Notes: generated by a model from the letters alone, not told the origin. DNA of 34,665 nucleotides from an uncultured Pelagibacteraceae bacterium (GCA_902525935.1 CABZJA010000012.1:1-34665), one strand, 5' to 3'; shown: positions 7,706-16,010, counted from the first letter of the stretch. Program-made: numbers and translations.

Positions 7706-9104
7706 TTTCTTGTTTGTATAATATTTTATTCTTTAGGCTATCAATGCTCAAATTTAATTCATTATCATTTTTTCTTAATTTTTCTATTGTTTTGACAGAA
7801 TGAATAACGGTTGTGTGATCTCTATTAGCAAATGATCGACCTATCTCTGGTAGAGATTTAGATGTCAGCATTTTTGCTAAATAAATTGCAGCTTGTCTTG
7901 GTCTTACAAGATATCTTGACCTTCTTGGCGACAACATTTCGTTTTTACTTATTTTAAAATATTTACAGACTATTGTTTGAATATTATCTATATCAACCTT
8001 ATTTTCAGTTAAATTTAATAGATCTTTTAATATTACTTTTACCTCTGACATCGAAGGTGTTTTTCCATAAATTCTTGAGAACGACACTACTCTATTAAAT
8101 GCACCCACAAGCTCCCTAATACTAATATTAACTTCAGTACTAATAAATTTTATGATCTCGTCACTGATTTTAATATTATTTGGATCATGAATTCCAAGAT
8201 CTTCATTTTTAGATTTTATTATATTGTATCTTAATTCAAAATCAGCATTTTGGATATCAACCACTAGTCCTCCTGAAAATCTAGATTTTATTCTTTCTTG
8301 TATTCTAGTTAATTTGTTTGGTGGTCTATCCGCTGATACAATAATTTGAGACCCTTTCTCTAGCAAAACATTAAATGTGTGAAAAAACTCTTCCTGCATA
8401 GCTTCTTTTCCATTCATAAACTGTATATCATCAATCAAAAATATGTCAGTATTTCTAAAATACTCCTTAAACTTTACCATATCGTTGGATTTTATTGATT
8501 TTACAAATTGATACATAAATCTTTCAGCTGAAATAAACATTACTTTATTATTTTCTTTCAAACTTAAACCAATTGCATTTAACAAATGTGTCTTACCCAT
8601 TCCAACTCCACCATAAATATATAAAGGGTTATAATGAGCTATTTGCTCTGAAACTTTTTTTGCAGCTTCAAACGCTAGTTTATTACTTTTACCAAGTAAA
8701 AAATTTTCAAAATTCTTATTTGGGTCAATTCGATTATATTGAAGATATGAATCTTTAATAAAAGAAACTTTTTCATTATCTAATAAATTATTTTGTTTTA
8801 TTTCACTACTATTTTCGGTCTTAATATTATCGTTAATTACAAATTCTATTCTAGAAATGTCTTTTTTATATAATTTAATAATTTGTAATATTTGATCTAA
8901 ATATCTTGAAGTTATCCAATCTCTAATAAATCTTGTCGAAACAGACAACAAAACATAATTCTTAAACTCGTCAACCAAATCAATTTTTTTTAACCAACTA
9001 TCATAAATCTCAGAACCAAATTTATTTTTCATTTCATTTTGTAATAATTTCCAATCAATCTTGTTAATATTGTCTGATTTAATGTTAGTGAGATTATTTT
9101 TCAT
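7695..9104 (-). CDS. dnaA: Chromosomal replication initiator DnaA
   Basis: Binds origin DnaA boxes and opens the duplex to start replication. The 469 residues show domain I (helical, WKLLQNEMKNKFG), a variable linker rich in Asn and Lys, the AAA+ domain with Walker A GGVGMGKT (165-172) and Walker B FLIDDIQF, and the C-terminal helix-turn-helix with the DnaA-box-reading motif RDHTTVIHS. All functional motifs are intact. The ATG at 9104 was chosen because domain I begins right after it. The 243-base gap to rpsT must hold the promoter. I found no consensus DnaA box there, so the gap is not clearly the origin. Confidence 0.97.
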   Translation of the reverse strand: MKNNLTNIKSDNINKIDWKLLQNEMKNKFGSEIYDSWLKKIDLVDEFKNYVLLSVSTRFIRDWITSRYLDQILQIIKLYKKDISRIEFVINDNIKTENSSEIKQNNLLDNEKVSFIKDSYLQYNRIDPNKNFENFLLGKSNKLAFEAAKKVSEQIAHYNPLYIYGGVGMGKTHLLNAIGLSLKENNKVMFISAERFMYQFVKSIKSNDMVKFKEYFRNTDIFLIDDIQFMNGKEAMQEEFFHTFNVLLEKGSQIIVSADRPPNKLTRIQERIKSRFSGGLVVDIQNADFELRYNIIKSKNEDLGIHDPNNIKISDEIIKFISTEVNISIRELVGAFNRVVSFSRIYGKTPSMSEVKVILKDLLNLTENKVDIDNIQTIVCKYFKISKNEMLSPRRSRYLVRPRQAAIYLAKMLTSKSLPEIGRSFANRDHTTVIHSVKTIEKLRKNDNELNLSIDSLKNKILYKQENEI

Positions 9105-9216
9105 GAGAGTCTGTTAAACTCCTATTCATTACTCAATGCAATAAATTTATTTTTATTCTCAAAAAAAAATAAAATTTACAATTGTATAAATTAATAATTG
9201 AATCTCTTTTTAGGGA

Positions 9217-9250
9217 CTTAAATTTAGTAATCTTAAATTTACTTAATTTA
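9217..9250. repeat. Short direct repeats in the dnaA-rpsT gap
   Basis: CTTAAATTTA occurs at 9217-9226 and again at 9232-9241 (period 15), with a shortened CTTAATTTA at 9242-9250. The gap holds no other obvious element. The repeats could be AT-rich chance, part of an unwinding element, or regulator sites. Confidence 0.35.
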
Positions 9251-9268
9251 TTTTTTTTTACTTTAGAG

Positions 9269-9294
9269 AAAAAAAGATTAAAAATTCTTTTTTT
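9269..9294. terminator. A/T-rich inverted repeat, possible bidirectional terminator
   Basis: AAAAAAAGA (9269-9277) is complementary to TCTTTTTTT (9286-9294) with an 8-base loop. It lies about 55 bases past the rpsT stop, so on the minus strand the stem is followed by further T-rich sequence. The stem is almost all A-T, so it would be weak. Confidence 0.25.
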
Positions 9295-9347
9295 AATTGA
9301 AAAAATAATCTCTAGAGTTGTAAATTCTTACGGTAAACTAAAAGTTG

Positions 9348-9608
9348 TTATAAGGAATTAATTTTTTTTGTTATTCTAGAAATATTTCTTGACGCATTTT
9401 GCCTTTTTATCACTCCTGTCTTCGCCATTTTCATCAATTCAGAGTTTAATTTTGGCAAAAAAGCTAAAGCCTCTTTTTTGTCCTTCTTATCAAGAATTAA
9501 ATTCATTTTTTTTATTGCAGATCTAAACCTGCTTTTTCTAGACTTATTTACAGTAGTTTGACGCGATATACGTCTTATTCGTTTAATAGCTGATTTAGTG
9601 TTTGCCAT
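9348..9608 (-). CDS. rpsT: 30S ribosomal protein S20
   Basis: A small basic protein that binds the 5' domain of 16S rRNA. The mature sequence begins MANTKSAIKRIRR, the standard S20 N-terminus, which fixes the start at the ATG ending at 9608. The frame stays open upstream for another 21 residues toward mutM, but that extension is not part of S20. At 86 residues it is normal in size and very Lys/Arg rich. It lies between mutM and dnaA, as in many alphaproteobacteria. Confidence 0.96.
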   Translation of the reverse strand: MANTKSAIKRIRRISRQTTVNKSRKSRFRSAIKKMNLILDKKDKKEALAFLPKLNSELMKMAKTGVIKRQNASRNISRITKKINSL

Positions 9609-9658
9609 AAGCGCGATTGTATATATCGAGAAATTTATGCGGTCAATAGAATAATTTT

Positions 9659-10522
9659 TTATTTTTGACAATAATTACAAAAAAATGTCGATCTATTAGT
9701 GATAAATTTTTTTTTTATTGTTCCTTTGCATCCTGGAGAAAGGCAATTCATATTTTCTCTGTTGTATACTTTAAAGTTATCTTGAAAAGATCCATTTTTA
9801 CCAACTGTATTTTTAAAATCTCTAATACTAGACCCTCCTTTTTTTATTGCTAAATTTAAAATTTTTTTTGAATATTTAATAATATTAATACAATCGTTTT
9901 CATTTAAAGATTTTGCTTTTTTTTTTGGATTTATCTTACAACTAAATAAAATTTCACTTGCATAAATATTTCCTAAACCTGAAACAAACTTTTGATCTAA
10001 GAGAAAATTTTTAATGTTTTTTTTCTTTTTATAAAAATATTTTTTTAAATAATTAACATTAAATTTTGAAGAAAAAGGTTCAGGGCCATAGTTATTTACA
10101 AAATTTTCTAAACTATTCTTATTCTCTAATAATTTAAAATAACCAAATCTTCTGGGATCATTATATATAACTTTTATGTTATCAAATTCTAAAAACACAT
10201 GGTTATGCTTCTTTGGTAAATAAGGATTGTGATAGAAACTTGCATTTGTTTTTTGATTTAAAATGTTTTTTCTTAAAAGATGTATAGTGCCAGACATTCC
10301 AAGATGAATTAAACAAAATGTTTCATCATTTAAAACCAGTATAATATATTTTGAAAACCTCTTAACTTTTTTTATTGATTTTGATTGAAGTCTTGTTTCA
10401 AAACCTTTTTTTATTTTGAACCTTAAATTCCTATTCTTAATACCTACTTTTTTTATTTTTTTTCCTGTTATTGTTCTACTTAGTGACTCTTTAACAACTT
10501 CTACTTCTGGCAATTCTGGCAT
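9659..10522 (-). CDS. mutM: Formamidopyrimidine-DNA glycosylase (Fpg/MutM)
   Basis: Base-excision repair enzyme that removes 8-oxoguanine and formamidopyrimidines and nicks the strand. The N-terminus MPELPEVE gives the catalytic Pro2 and Glu3. The helix-two-turn-helix region has the QKFVSGLGNIYASE block. The C-terminal zinc finger has four Cys (C-x4-C, then C-x2-C at the end). Two conserved Arg/Asn loops (DPRRFGY) are present. The length of 287 is slightly above typical because of Lys-rich insertions. The ATG is 32 bases from the divergent ubiE ATG, so the promoters share that short AT-only gap. Confidence 0.95.
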   Translation of the reverse strand: MPELPEVEVVKESLSRTITGKKIKKVGIKNRNLRFKIKKGFETRLQSKSIKKVKRFSKYIILVLNDETFCLIHLGMSGTIHLLRKNILNQKTNASFYHNPYLPKKHNHVFLEFDNIKVIYNDPRRFGYFKLLENKNSLENFVNNYGPEPFSSKFNVNYLKKYFYKKKKNIKNFLLDQKFVSGLGNIYASEILFSCKINPKKKAKSLNENDCINIIKYSKKILNLAIKKGGSSIRDFKNTVGKNGSFQDNFKVYNRENMNCLSPGCKGTIKKKFITNRSTFFCNYCQK

Positions 10523-10554
10523 TTATTATTATATTAATTAATATTATTTATTTT

Positions 10555-11262
10555 ATGCAACAATATCTTCAAAATAAAAAAGGTCTAGTCCAAGGTGTGT
10601 TTGATAAAGTTTATGATAAATACGACATCATGAATGATTTGATGTCACTTGGAGTTCATAGAATCTGGAAAAGAAATTTAATAAATTGGATGAACCCAGG
10701 AAAAAATAAAATTCTAGCAGATGTTGCATGCGGTACAGGTGATATAGCAAAACTTTATATTGATAAAAATTCAAATAAAAATATAGAATTATTTTGTATT
10801 GATCCCAATGAAGGAATGATGAAAAAGGGAAAAAATCGACTATCAAATTACAAAAATATCAAATGGATGAAGGGATCAGCAGAGAAATTGCCGTTAAAAT
10901 CTAATTCATGTGATTATTACACAATCAGTTTTGGTTTAAGAAATACAAAAAATATCGATAAATCTTTAAGTGAAGCTTATAGAGTTTTAAAGACAGGTGG
11001 TAGATTTTTTTGTTTAGAATTTTCTAAAATTCAAAATTTAAATTTAAATATAGTCTATAAAAGATACTCTAAATTAATACCAGAAATTGGAAAGTTTGTA
11101 GTTGGTGAAAAAGAACCATATGAGTATTTAATCAAAAGTATCCAAGAATTTGTTAATCAAGAAGAGTTGAAAGATTTGATGGAAAAAAACAATTTCATTA
11201 AATGTGAATACAGAAACTTTTCTGGTGGTATAGTCGCAATTCACTCAGGTTGGAAAATATGA
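10555..11262 (+). CDS. ubiE: Ubiquinone/menaquinone biosynthesis C-methyltransferase UbiE
   Basis: SAM-dependent C-methylation of the benzoquinol ring in ubiquinone synthesis. The 235-residue class I methyltransferase has the SAM-binding motif DVACGTGDI at 56-64, the family motifs VFDKVYDKYDIMNDLMSLG near 15-33 and EAYRVLKTGG near 140-150, and a SIQEF ending typical of UbiE. The N-terminus is about 15 residues shorter than most homologues; no good upstream start exists, so the ATG at 10555 is kept. Its TGA overlaps the ubiB ATG (ATGA), coupling the two genes. Confidence 0.95.
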   Translation: MQQYLQNKKGLVQGVFDKVYDKYDIMNDLMSLGVHRIWKRNLINWMNPGKNKILADVACGTGDIAKLYIDKNSNKNIELFCIDPNEGMMKKGKNRLSNYKNIKWMKGSAEKLPLKSNSCDYYTISFGLRNTKNIDKSLSEAYRVLKTGGRFFCLEFSKIQNLNLNIVYKRYSKLIPEIGKFVVGEKEPYEYLIKSIQEFVNQEELKDLMEKNNFIKCEYRNFSGGIVAIHSGWKI

Positions 11263-12827
11263 TTAAAAAATTATATATACTTTTCAAACTTGGAAGAAAA
11301 TTGGCAAAATCTGATGCATTAAATATATTTACAAAGTTTCACAATCCACCGATTGGAATAAAGATTTTATTTTATTTATTGTCATTTTCATTTTCAAAAA
11401 AGAATAATTCTTTTGTAAGTGAAACAGAAGGGGAAAGACTATCAAGCTCTTTACAATCAATGGGAACGACGTTTATAAAATTAGGTCAATTTTTAGCTAC
11501 CCGGCCAGACATAATTGGGGAAAAATTATCAAGACAATTAGAAAGTTTACAAGATCGTTTACCACCATTTGAATTATCAAGAGCTAAGGAAATAATAAGA
11601 AAAGATTTGGGAGAAGATAATTTTAATTTAATAATTAATTTTGCTGAGCCTGTTGCTGCTGCATCAATCGCTCAAGTACATAAAGCACAAATAAATGATA
11701 ATGGGACAATCAAAGATGTAGCCATAAAAATTTTACGACCAAATATAAAAAAAATATTCAACGAAGAAATTGATGCTTTGATGCTTTTCGCCTTCTTAAC
11801 AGAGTCAATTGTAAAAAAGACTAAAAGACTTAAATTAGTTGAGGTCGTTTATTTATTAAAAGAAATAACTAACCTTGAAATGGACTTAAGATTTGAAGCC
11901 GCTGCAGCTAATGAATATTCGGAAAACACTAAAAATGATTCTGGTTTTCAAGTTCCTAAAATTTACTGGAATTTTACAAGTGAAAACGTAATGACTTTAG
12001 ACTGGGTTGATGGTGTTTCGATAAGAGAAACAGAAGATTTGGAAAAGAGAAATATAGACACAAAAAAAATTGCATCAGATATTATTCAACATTTTTTAAG
12101 ACATGCTGTAAGAGATGGTTTTTTTCATGCAGATATGCATCAAGGCAATATTTTTATTAATAATAGTGGCCAAATAGTACCAATCGATTTTGGTATAATG
12201 GGAAGGCTTGATGATTTGAGCAAAAAATTTTTAGCTGAGATTTTATATGGATTTATAAAAAGAGATTATAAAAAAGTAGCTGAAGTTCATTTAGCAGCAG
12301 GATTGGTTCCAAAAGAAGTACCAGTTGACGATCTCGCACAAGCACTAAGATCAATTGGTGAGCCAATATTTGGTCAGTCAATTAAAGATATATCTGGTGG
12401 TAAATTACTCAAACAACTTTTTGATGTGACTGAAAAATTCAATATGCAAACCCAACCTCAACTACTAATGCTACAAAAAACTATGGTAGTAGTAGAGGGA
12501 GTTGCAAGAAGATTAAATCCTGAAACAAACATTTGGGAAACCTCAAGACCTGTTTTAGAAAAATGGCTTAAAGAAACAAAAGATCCAATTACAACATTAA
12601 GCGAAACTCTAAAAAATTCTGCAGAAGTTATAAAAAGATTGCCAGAAATGCCTCAAATAATGGATAAAGCAAATCAAGCATTAACATTTCTTGCAAGTGG
12701 ACAAATTCCACAAAATACAAATACTTACAATGATCTAAATACAAAAAAATCTGAGATGATAGCTTTCAGAAATCAATCTATCATTGGTTTATTATTACTT
12801 GTAATTTTAGGTTTAGTAGTATTTTAA
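11259..12827 (+). CDS. ubiB: UbiB/ABC1-family atypical kinase
   Basis: ATPase-like atypical protein kinase required for ubiquinone synthesis, probably acting at the membrane on the multi-enzyme Coq/Ubi complex. The 522 residues contain the family KxGQ motif as KLGQ (74-77), the Ala-rich nucleotide loop AAASIAQVH (133-141) in place of a Gly-rich loop, the catalytic HADMHQGN and metal-binding DFGIMGRL. One hydrophobic helix at the very C-terminus (QSIIGLLLLVILGLVVF) anchors it. A TTG at 11250 would add three residues; the ATG in the ATGA overlap with ubiE is preferred. Confidence 0.94.
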   Translation: MIKKLYILFKLGRKLAKSDALNIFTKFHNPPIGIKILFYLLSFSFSKKNNSFVSETEGERLSSSLQSMGTTFIKLGQFLATRPDIIGEKLSRQLESLQDRLPPFELSRAKEIIRKDLGEDNFNLIINFAEPVAAASIAQVHKAQINDNGTIKDVAIKILRPNIKKIFNEEIDALMLFAFLTESIVKKTKRLKLVEVVYLLKEITNLEMDLRFEAAAANEYSENTKNDSGFQVPKIYWNFTSENVMTLDWVDGVSIRETEDLEKRNIDTKKIASDIIQHFLRHAVRDGFFHADMHQGNIFINNSGQIVPIDFGIMGRLDDLSKKFLAEILYGFIKRDYKKVAEVHLAAGLVPKEVPVDDLAQALRSIGEPIFGQSIKDISGGKLLKQLFDVTEKFNMQTQPQLLMLQKTMVVVEGVARRLNPETNIWETSRPVLEKWLKETKDPITTLSETLKNSAEVIKRLPEMPQIMDKANQALTFLASGQIPQNTNTYNDLNTKKSEMIAFRNQSIIGLLLLVILGLVVF

Positions 12828-12835
12828 TCTCGACG

Positions 12836-14035
12836 ATGAATTATTTTGAGAACAAAAATATATTATTAATTATATGTGGCGGTATTTCAGCTTATAAAAG
12901 TCTTGAGATAATAAGATTACTTAGGAAGAGCGGTTCTCACGTTAAAACTATCTTAACAAAAAGTGCAAAAGAATTTGTAACTCCATTATCTGTTTCATCT
13001 CTTTCTCAAGAAAAAGTTTACGATGATATATTTAGTGTAGAAAACGAAGCCGAGATGGACCATATATCTTTGTCGAGATGGGCAGACGCAATATTAGTTG
13101 CTCCTATTACTGCTAATACTATATCTAAAGTTGCTTCGGGTAGTGCAGAAGATTTGGCATCTACAGTTTTATTAGCCTCGAACAAACAAATATTTTTGGC
13201 ACCAGCAATGAATGTAAGAATGTGGGAGCACCCATCTACTAAAGAAAATATTTTAAAGTTAAAAAACTTTGGATATAAATTTATTGGACCTGAAATAGGG
13301 GATATGGCATGTGGTGAATATGGTGAAGGAAAAATGACTGAACCAAATGAAATAAAAAATACGCTTAAAAATTATTTTTCTAACATTAAGAAAAATAAAA
13401 AATTTAAAGCTTTGGTTACAGCAGGACCAACTAATGAATATATTGATCCTGTAAGATTTATTACAAATAAATCCAGTGGTAAACAAGGATATGAAATTGC
13501 CAAATGTCTAAGAGACAATGGATTTGATACCACTCTTATCTCTGGAACACCAAATATCAAAACTTTAGATGGAGTGAATCTTGTAAGCGTTGAAACTGCA
13601 GAGGAAATGTTTAAAGAAACGCTAAATAATTTACCAGCTGATGTAGCAATTTTTTCAGCAGCTGTATCCGATTTTAAAGTGAAAAATTATAATGACACAA
13701 AGATAAAAAAAAGCGAAAAGTTAAATTTAGAGCTAGAGAAAAATATAGATATCTTAAATCATATATCTAATCATAATTCATTAAGACCAAAAATTACTAT
13801 TGGTTTTGCAGCAGAAACAAATGATATAAAAAAAAATGCAAGAACGAAACTAAATGAAAAAAATTGTGACTGGATTGTTGCAAATGATATTTCAGATCAA
13901 ACAATTGGATTTGGGTCAGATTTAAATAAAATTTCTATATTTTATAAAGATAAGCCTGAAGAAAATTTTCATAAAATGAAAAAATCATTGGTCGCTGAAG
14001 AAATAGTCAAAAGAGTAATTCAGCAGATTAATTAA
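12836..14035 (+). CDS. coaBC: Bifunctional CoaBC (phosphopantothenoylcysteine synthetase/decarboxylase)
   Basis: Joins cysteine to 4'-phosphopantothenate and decarboxylates the product in coenzyme A synthesis. The N-terminal CoaC flavoprotein part shows the GGISAYK start, catalytic H76, the PAMNVRMW motif (123-130) and the active-site Cys 159 in GDMACGEYGEG. The C-terminal CoaB part starts near residue 190 (LVTAGPTNEYIDPVR, then SSGKQG) and keeps the AAVSDFKV motif. Length 399 is standard. It lies eight bases after ubiB and four before dut, in the order ubiE-ubiB-coaBC-dut known from alphaproteobacteria. Confidence 0.96.
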   Translation: MNYFENKNILLIICGGISAYKSLEIIRLLRKSGSHVKTILTKSAKEFVTPLSVSSLSQEKVYDDIFSVENEAEMDHISLSRWADAILVAPITANTISKVASGSAEDLASTVLLASNKQIFLAPAMNVRMWEHPSTKENILKLKNFGYKFIGPEIGDMACGEYGEGKMTEPNEIKNTLKNYFSNIKKNKKFKALVTAGPTNEYIDPVRFITNKSSGKQGYEIAKCLRDNGFDTTLISGTPNIKTLDGVNLVSVETAEEMFKETLNNLPADVAIFSAAVSDFKVKNYNDTKIKKSEKLNLELEKNIDILNHISNHNSLRPKITIGFAAETNDIKKNARTKLNEKNCDWIVANDISDQTIGFGSDLNKISIFYKDKPEENFHKMKKSLVAEEIVKRVIQQIN

Positions 14036-14039
14036 CTTA

Positions 14040-14477
14040 ATGATAAAAGTCTTAATTAAAAAATTAGACAAAAAAGTAAAACTCCCAGAATATAAAACTA
14101 CAGGTTCATCAGGATTAGACTTAACCGCTTTCCTTGAAGAAAAGATCGTAATCAAACCTGGTGGAAATGCATTGATTCCAACAGGTATATCTATTGCAAT
14201 TCCTGAGGATACTGAAGTTCAAGTAAGACCCAGATCAGGTTTAGCAGCTAAGAGCAATATAAGCGTGTTAAATACTCCAGGAACAATCGATAGTGATTAC
14301 AGAGGGGAAATAAAGGTAATTTTATTTAATCATGGAGATAAGGATTTTATAGTAAATAATGATGATAGGATTGCCCAAATGGTATTAATGCCAATTTTAA
14401 AGGTAGATTTTGAAACTGTAGAAACTTTGCCCGAAACAATTAGAGGGTCAGATGGATTTGGATCAACAGGCAAGTGA
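14040..14477 (+). CDS. dut: Deoxyuridine 5'-triphosphate nucleotidohydrolase (dUTPase)
   Basis: Hydrolyses dUTP to dUMP and pyrophosphate, keeping uracil out of DNA and feeding dTMP synthesis. The trimeric dUTPase motifs are all present: GSSGLDL (motif 1), RPRSGLAAK (2), GTIDSDYRGEI (3), DRIAQMV (4) and the C-terminal GSDGFGSTG (5). At 145 residues it is the usual size. The TGA overlaps a GTG start in GTGA, coupling dut to the following E1-like gene. Confidence 0.97.
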   Translation: MIKVLIKKLDKKVKLPEYKTTGSSGLDLTAFLEEKIVIKPGGNALIPTGISIAIPEDTEVQVRPRSGLAAKSNISVLNTPGTIDSDYRGEIKVILFNHGDKDFIVNNDDRIAQMVLMPILKVDFETVETLPETIRGSDGFGSTGK

Positions 14478-15226
14478 AAAAAATTTTGTCAAAACGAAAG
14501 ATCGAGAGATATTCTAGACAAATAATACTTAAGGATATTGGCATTTTAGGACAAGAAAAAATAATTAAAAGTAAAGTTTTAATTGTAGGAATTGGTGGAT
14601 TGGGGAGCCCTGTTGCAGATTTATTGGCCAGATGTGGTGTAGGATATATTGGAGCTATTGATCATGATAAAGTGGATATTTCAAATCTTCAAAGACAAAT
14701 TTTATATACATCCAAAGATATTGGAAAATTTAAAGTTGATATTTTTAAAAGAAGAGTAAATTTAATTAATGGCGATGTTAAAGTTAAAATTTTTAAAGAA
14801 AAAGCATCTGAAAAAAATTTAAATAAAATTATAAAAAATTACGATATAATAGTAGATGGAACAGATAATTTTAAAGCTAAGTTTTTAATTAATAAATTTT
14901 CATTAAAATATAAAAAAAAATTAATAGTTGGTGCGATAAGTAAATTTGATGGACATATTTTTTCATTTGATTTTAACAATAAATCAAGTCCATGTTTAAA
15001 ATGTTTTTTTCAATCAGAACCTTCTGATGAAATCTTAAATTGTGAAACTGAGGGAATACTTGGAACAACATCAAATATAATTGGTAGTATACAAGCAAAT
15101 GAAGTTTTAAAGAATATAATTTCATCAGACAGAAGTCTTCATTCATCAATCCTAATTGTTAATTTAAAGAAACTTGAATTTAGAAAAATAAAGTTTACAA
15201 AAAAGAAGAATTGTTTATGCAATTAA
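14474..15226 (+). CDS. HesA/MoeB/ThiF-family E1-like adenylyltransferase
   Basis: ATP-dependent activating enzyme that adenylates the C-terminal Gly-Gly of a small sulfur-carrier protein of the MoaD/ThiS type. The 250 residues show the nucleotide loop GIGGLGSP (39-46), the DHDKVDISNLQRQ substrate-binding block, a CLKC Cys pair for zinc with a partner C-x-C at the very end, and the LNCETEGILGTTS segment near the expected catalytic Cys. It starts with GTG in an overlap with dut. No MoaD, ThiS or rhodanese-fused partner is adjacent, so MoeB, ThiF and a thiocarboxylate role elsewhere cannot be told apart. The final 10 bases overlap the SH3 gene. Confidence 0.87.
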   Translation: MKKILSKRKIERYSRQIILKDIGILGQEKIIKSKVLIVGIGGLGSPVADLLARCGVGYIGAIDHDKVDISNLQRQILYTSKDIGKFKVDIFKRRVNLINGDVKVKIFKEKASEKNLNKIIKNYDIIVDGTDNFKAKFLINKFSLKYKKKLIVGAISKFDGHIFSFDFNNKSSPCLKCFFQSEPSDEILNCETEGILGTTSNIIGSIQANEVLKNIISSDRSLHSSILIVNLKKLEFRKIKFTKKKNCLCN

Positions 15227-15663
15227 TCATAAAAATTTTAATCATATTACTCTTCAGTTCCATTGCTTTCTCTGAAAATAAAGAGAAATTTTTAATGCTA
15301 AAAAATGAAAAGGTTAACGTTAGGTATGGTCCAAGCTTTGATTATCCTATAAAATACATCTATAAAAAAATATATTTGCCTCTTAAAGTGATAGATAAAA
15401 AAGAAAATTTTAGAAGAATAATTGATCACAAAAAAAATAGTGGCTGGATCCACATATCTCAACTAAAAAAATCAAAATCTTTACTAACAGTTTCAAACAA
15501 AGTAATTTTCAAAAAACCAACAAAATTTTCTAAACCGTTGGCAAAATTGGATATTGGAAGACTATTATTAGTAAAAAAATGTGAGAGAAATTGGTGCTAT
15601 GTGGAAACTGGAATTTTTAAAGGTTGGATTGAAAATGAAAGTGTATGGGGCAAAATCAATTGA
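15217..15663 (+). CDS. Exported bacterial SH3-domain protein
   Basis: A 148-residue protein with a cleavable-looking signal peptide (about 1-19, hydrophobic run ending SSIAFS) followed by two SH3-like repeats: NVRYGPSFDYPI...GWIHISQL and the weaker VIFKKPTKFSKPL...GWIENESVWG. The NVR-x-GPS-x-x-x-P motif is typical of the SH3_4/SH3b families, which are found in envelope and peptidoglycan-associated proteins. The start is ATG at 15217; an in-frame TTG lies six bases earlier. It overlaps the E1-like gene by 10 bases. The binding partner is unknown, and peptidoglycan or protein binding is only inferred. Confidence 0.8.
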   Translation: MQLIIKILIILLFSSIAFSENKEKFLMLKNEKVNVRYGPSFDYPIKYIYKKIYLPLKVIDKKENFRRIIDHKKNSGWIHISQLKKSKSLLTVSNKVIFKKPTKFSKPLAKLDIGRLLLVKKCERNWCYVETGIFKGWIENESVWGKIN

Positions 15664-15679
15664 CCTTTAAAATATATTA

Positions 15680-15859
15680 CTATTTTTGTTGAGCACAAAC
15701 GTCTTTAATTACTGGAGTGTTTGCACAATCACCACATTTAGTTTTTTGAACAATACATCCATCATCAAGGACTTCTACATCAACTACCTTATCACACTTG
15801 GAACAAATTGATGAAATTGTTAAACCACATTTTTTACAGTTATAATTTTCTATTCGCAT
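15680..15859 (-). CDS. Cys-rich zinc-ribbon-like small protein, Fur-box controlled
   Basis: A 59-residue frame on the minus strand from ATG (15859) to TAG (15680). It has eight cysteines: C8-x2-C11, C19-x2-C22, C35, C42-x2-C45 and C55. The first four match a zinc-ribbon or rubredoxin-like knuckle pair (CKKCG and CSKCD), and the CGDC at 42-45 could pair with C35 or C55. There is no signal peptide or membrane helix. The 150 bases upstream hold three Fur-like boxes and nothing else, so iron- or manganese-responsive control of this gene is likely. I do not recognise the family. The dense, evenly spaced Cys argue that it is a real gene rather than chance, but function is unassigned: metal sensing, storage or electron transfer are all possible. 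Confidence 0.75.
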   Translation of the reverse strand: MRIENYNCKKCGLTISSICSKCDKVVDVEVLDDGCIVQKTKCGDCANTPVIKDVCAQQK

Positions 15860-15903
15860 ATTTTGAAATTAAATATGAAAAAATTATTTTCAACAAATAT
15901 CCA

Positions 15904-15923
15904 TGCGAATAATTATTATTTAC
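15904..15923. promoter_or_regulatory. Fur/Mur-like box 1
   Basis: TGCGAATAATTATTATTTAC, a 20-base site containing the palindrome AATAATTATT. It matches box 3 (15991-16010) at 17 of 20 positions and box 2 in its first 17. It lies 45 bases upstream of the Cys-rich gene's ATG, placing it over or near the likely promoter. Confidence 0.5.
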
Positions 15924-15933
15924 ACATTTTTTT

Positions 15934-15953
15934 TGCGAATAATTATTATTATT
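15934..15953. promoter_or_regulatory. Fur/Mur-like box 2
   Basis: TGCGAATAATTATTATTATT at exactly 30 bases from box 1, about three helical turns, so both would lie on the same face of the DNA. The match to box 1 covers the first 17 bases and then diverges. The same gene is downstream on the minus strand. Confidence 0.45.
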
Positions 15954-15990
15954 ACGAATTATCCTTATAAAAAAAATTCATATATTTTAT

Positions 15991-16010
15991 TGATAATGAT
16001 TATTATTTAC
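15991..16010. promoter_or_regulatory. Fur-like box 3, near-consensus 7-1-7
   Basis: Begins TGATAATGATTATTA, which matches the classical Fur 7-1-7 inverted repeat TGATAATnATTATCA at all but one of 14 defined positions. It is the best Fur site in the window. It is 57 bases from box 2, and the nearest gene reading away from it is the 59-residue Cys-rich gene. The transporter gene only ends here. Confidence 0.55.

Noticed and set aside
9105..9347. Chromosomal origin beside dnaA
   Set aside because: No DnaA boxes were found, and dnaA is often distant from oriC in alphaproteobacteria.
9182..9361. A 59-residue plus-strand frame starting with TTG in the dnaA-rpsT gap
   Set aside because: Starts with TTG, has a low-complexity Leu/Phe/Lys composition, overlaps the rpsT end and lacks a ribosome binding site; such frames are expected by chance in AT-rich DNA.
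9609..9671. N-terminal extension of S20
   Set aside because: The frame is open for 21 more residues, but S20 begins MANTKSAIKRIRR and the extension is unrelated to the family.
15904..16010. Fur-like boxes as control sites for the transporter gene
   Set aside because: They lie past the transporter's 3' end; only the minus-strand Cys-rich gene is downstream of them.
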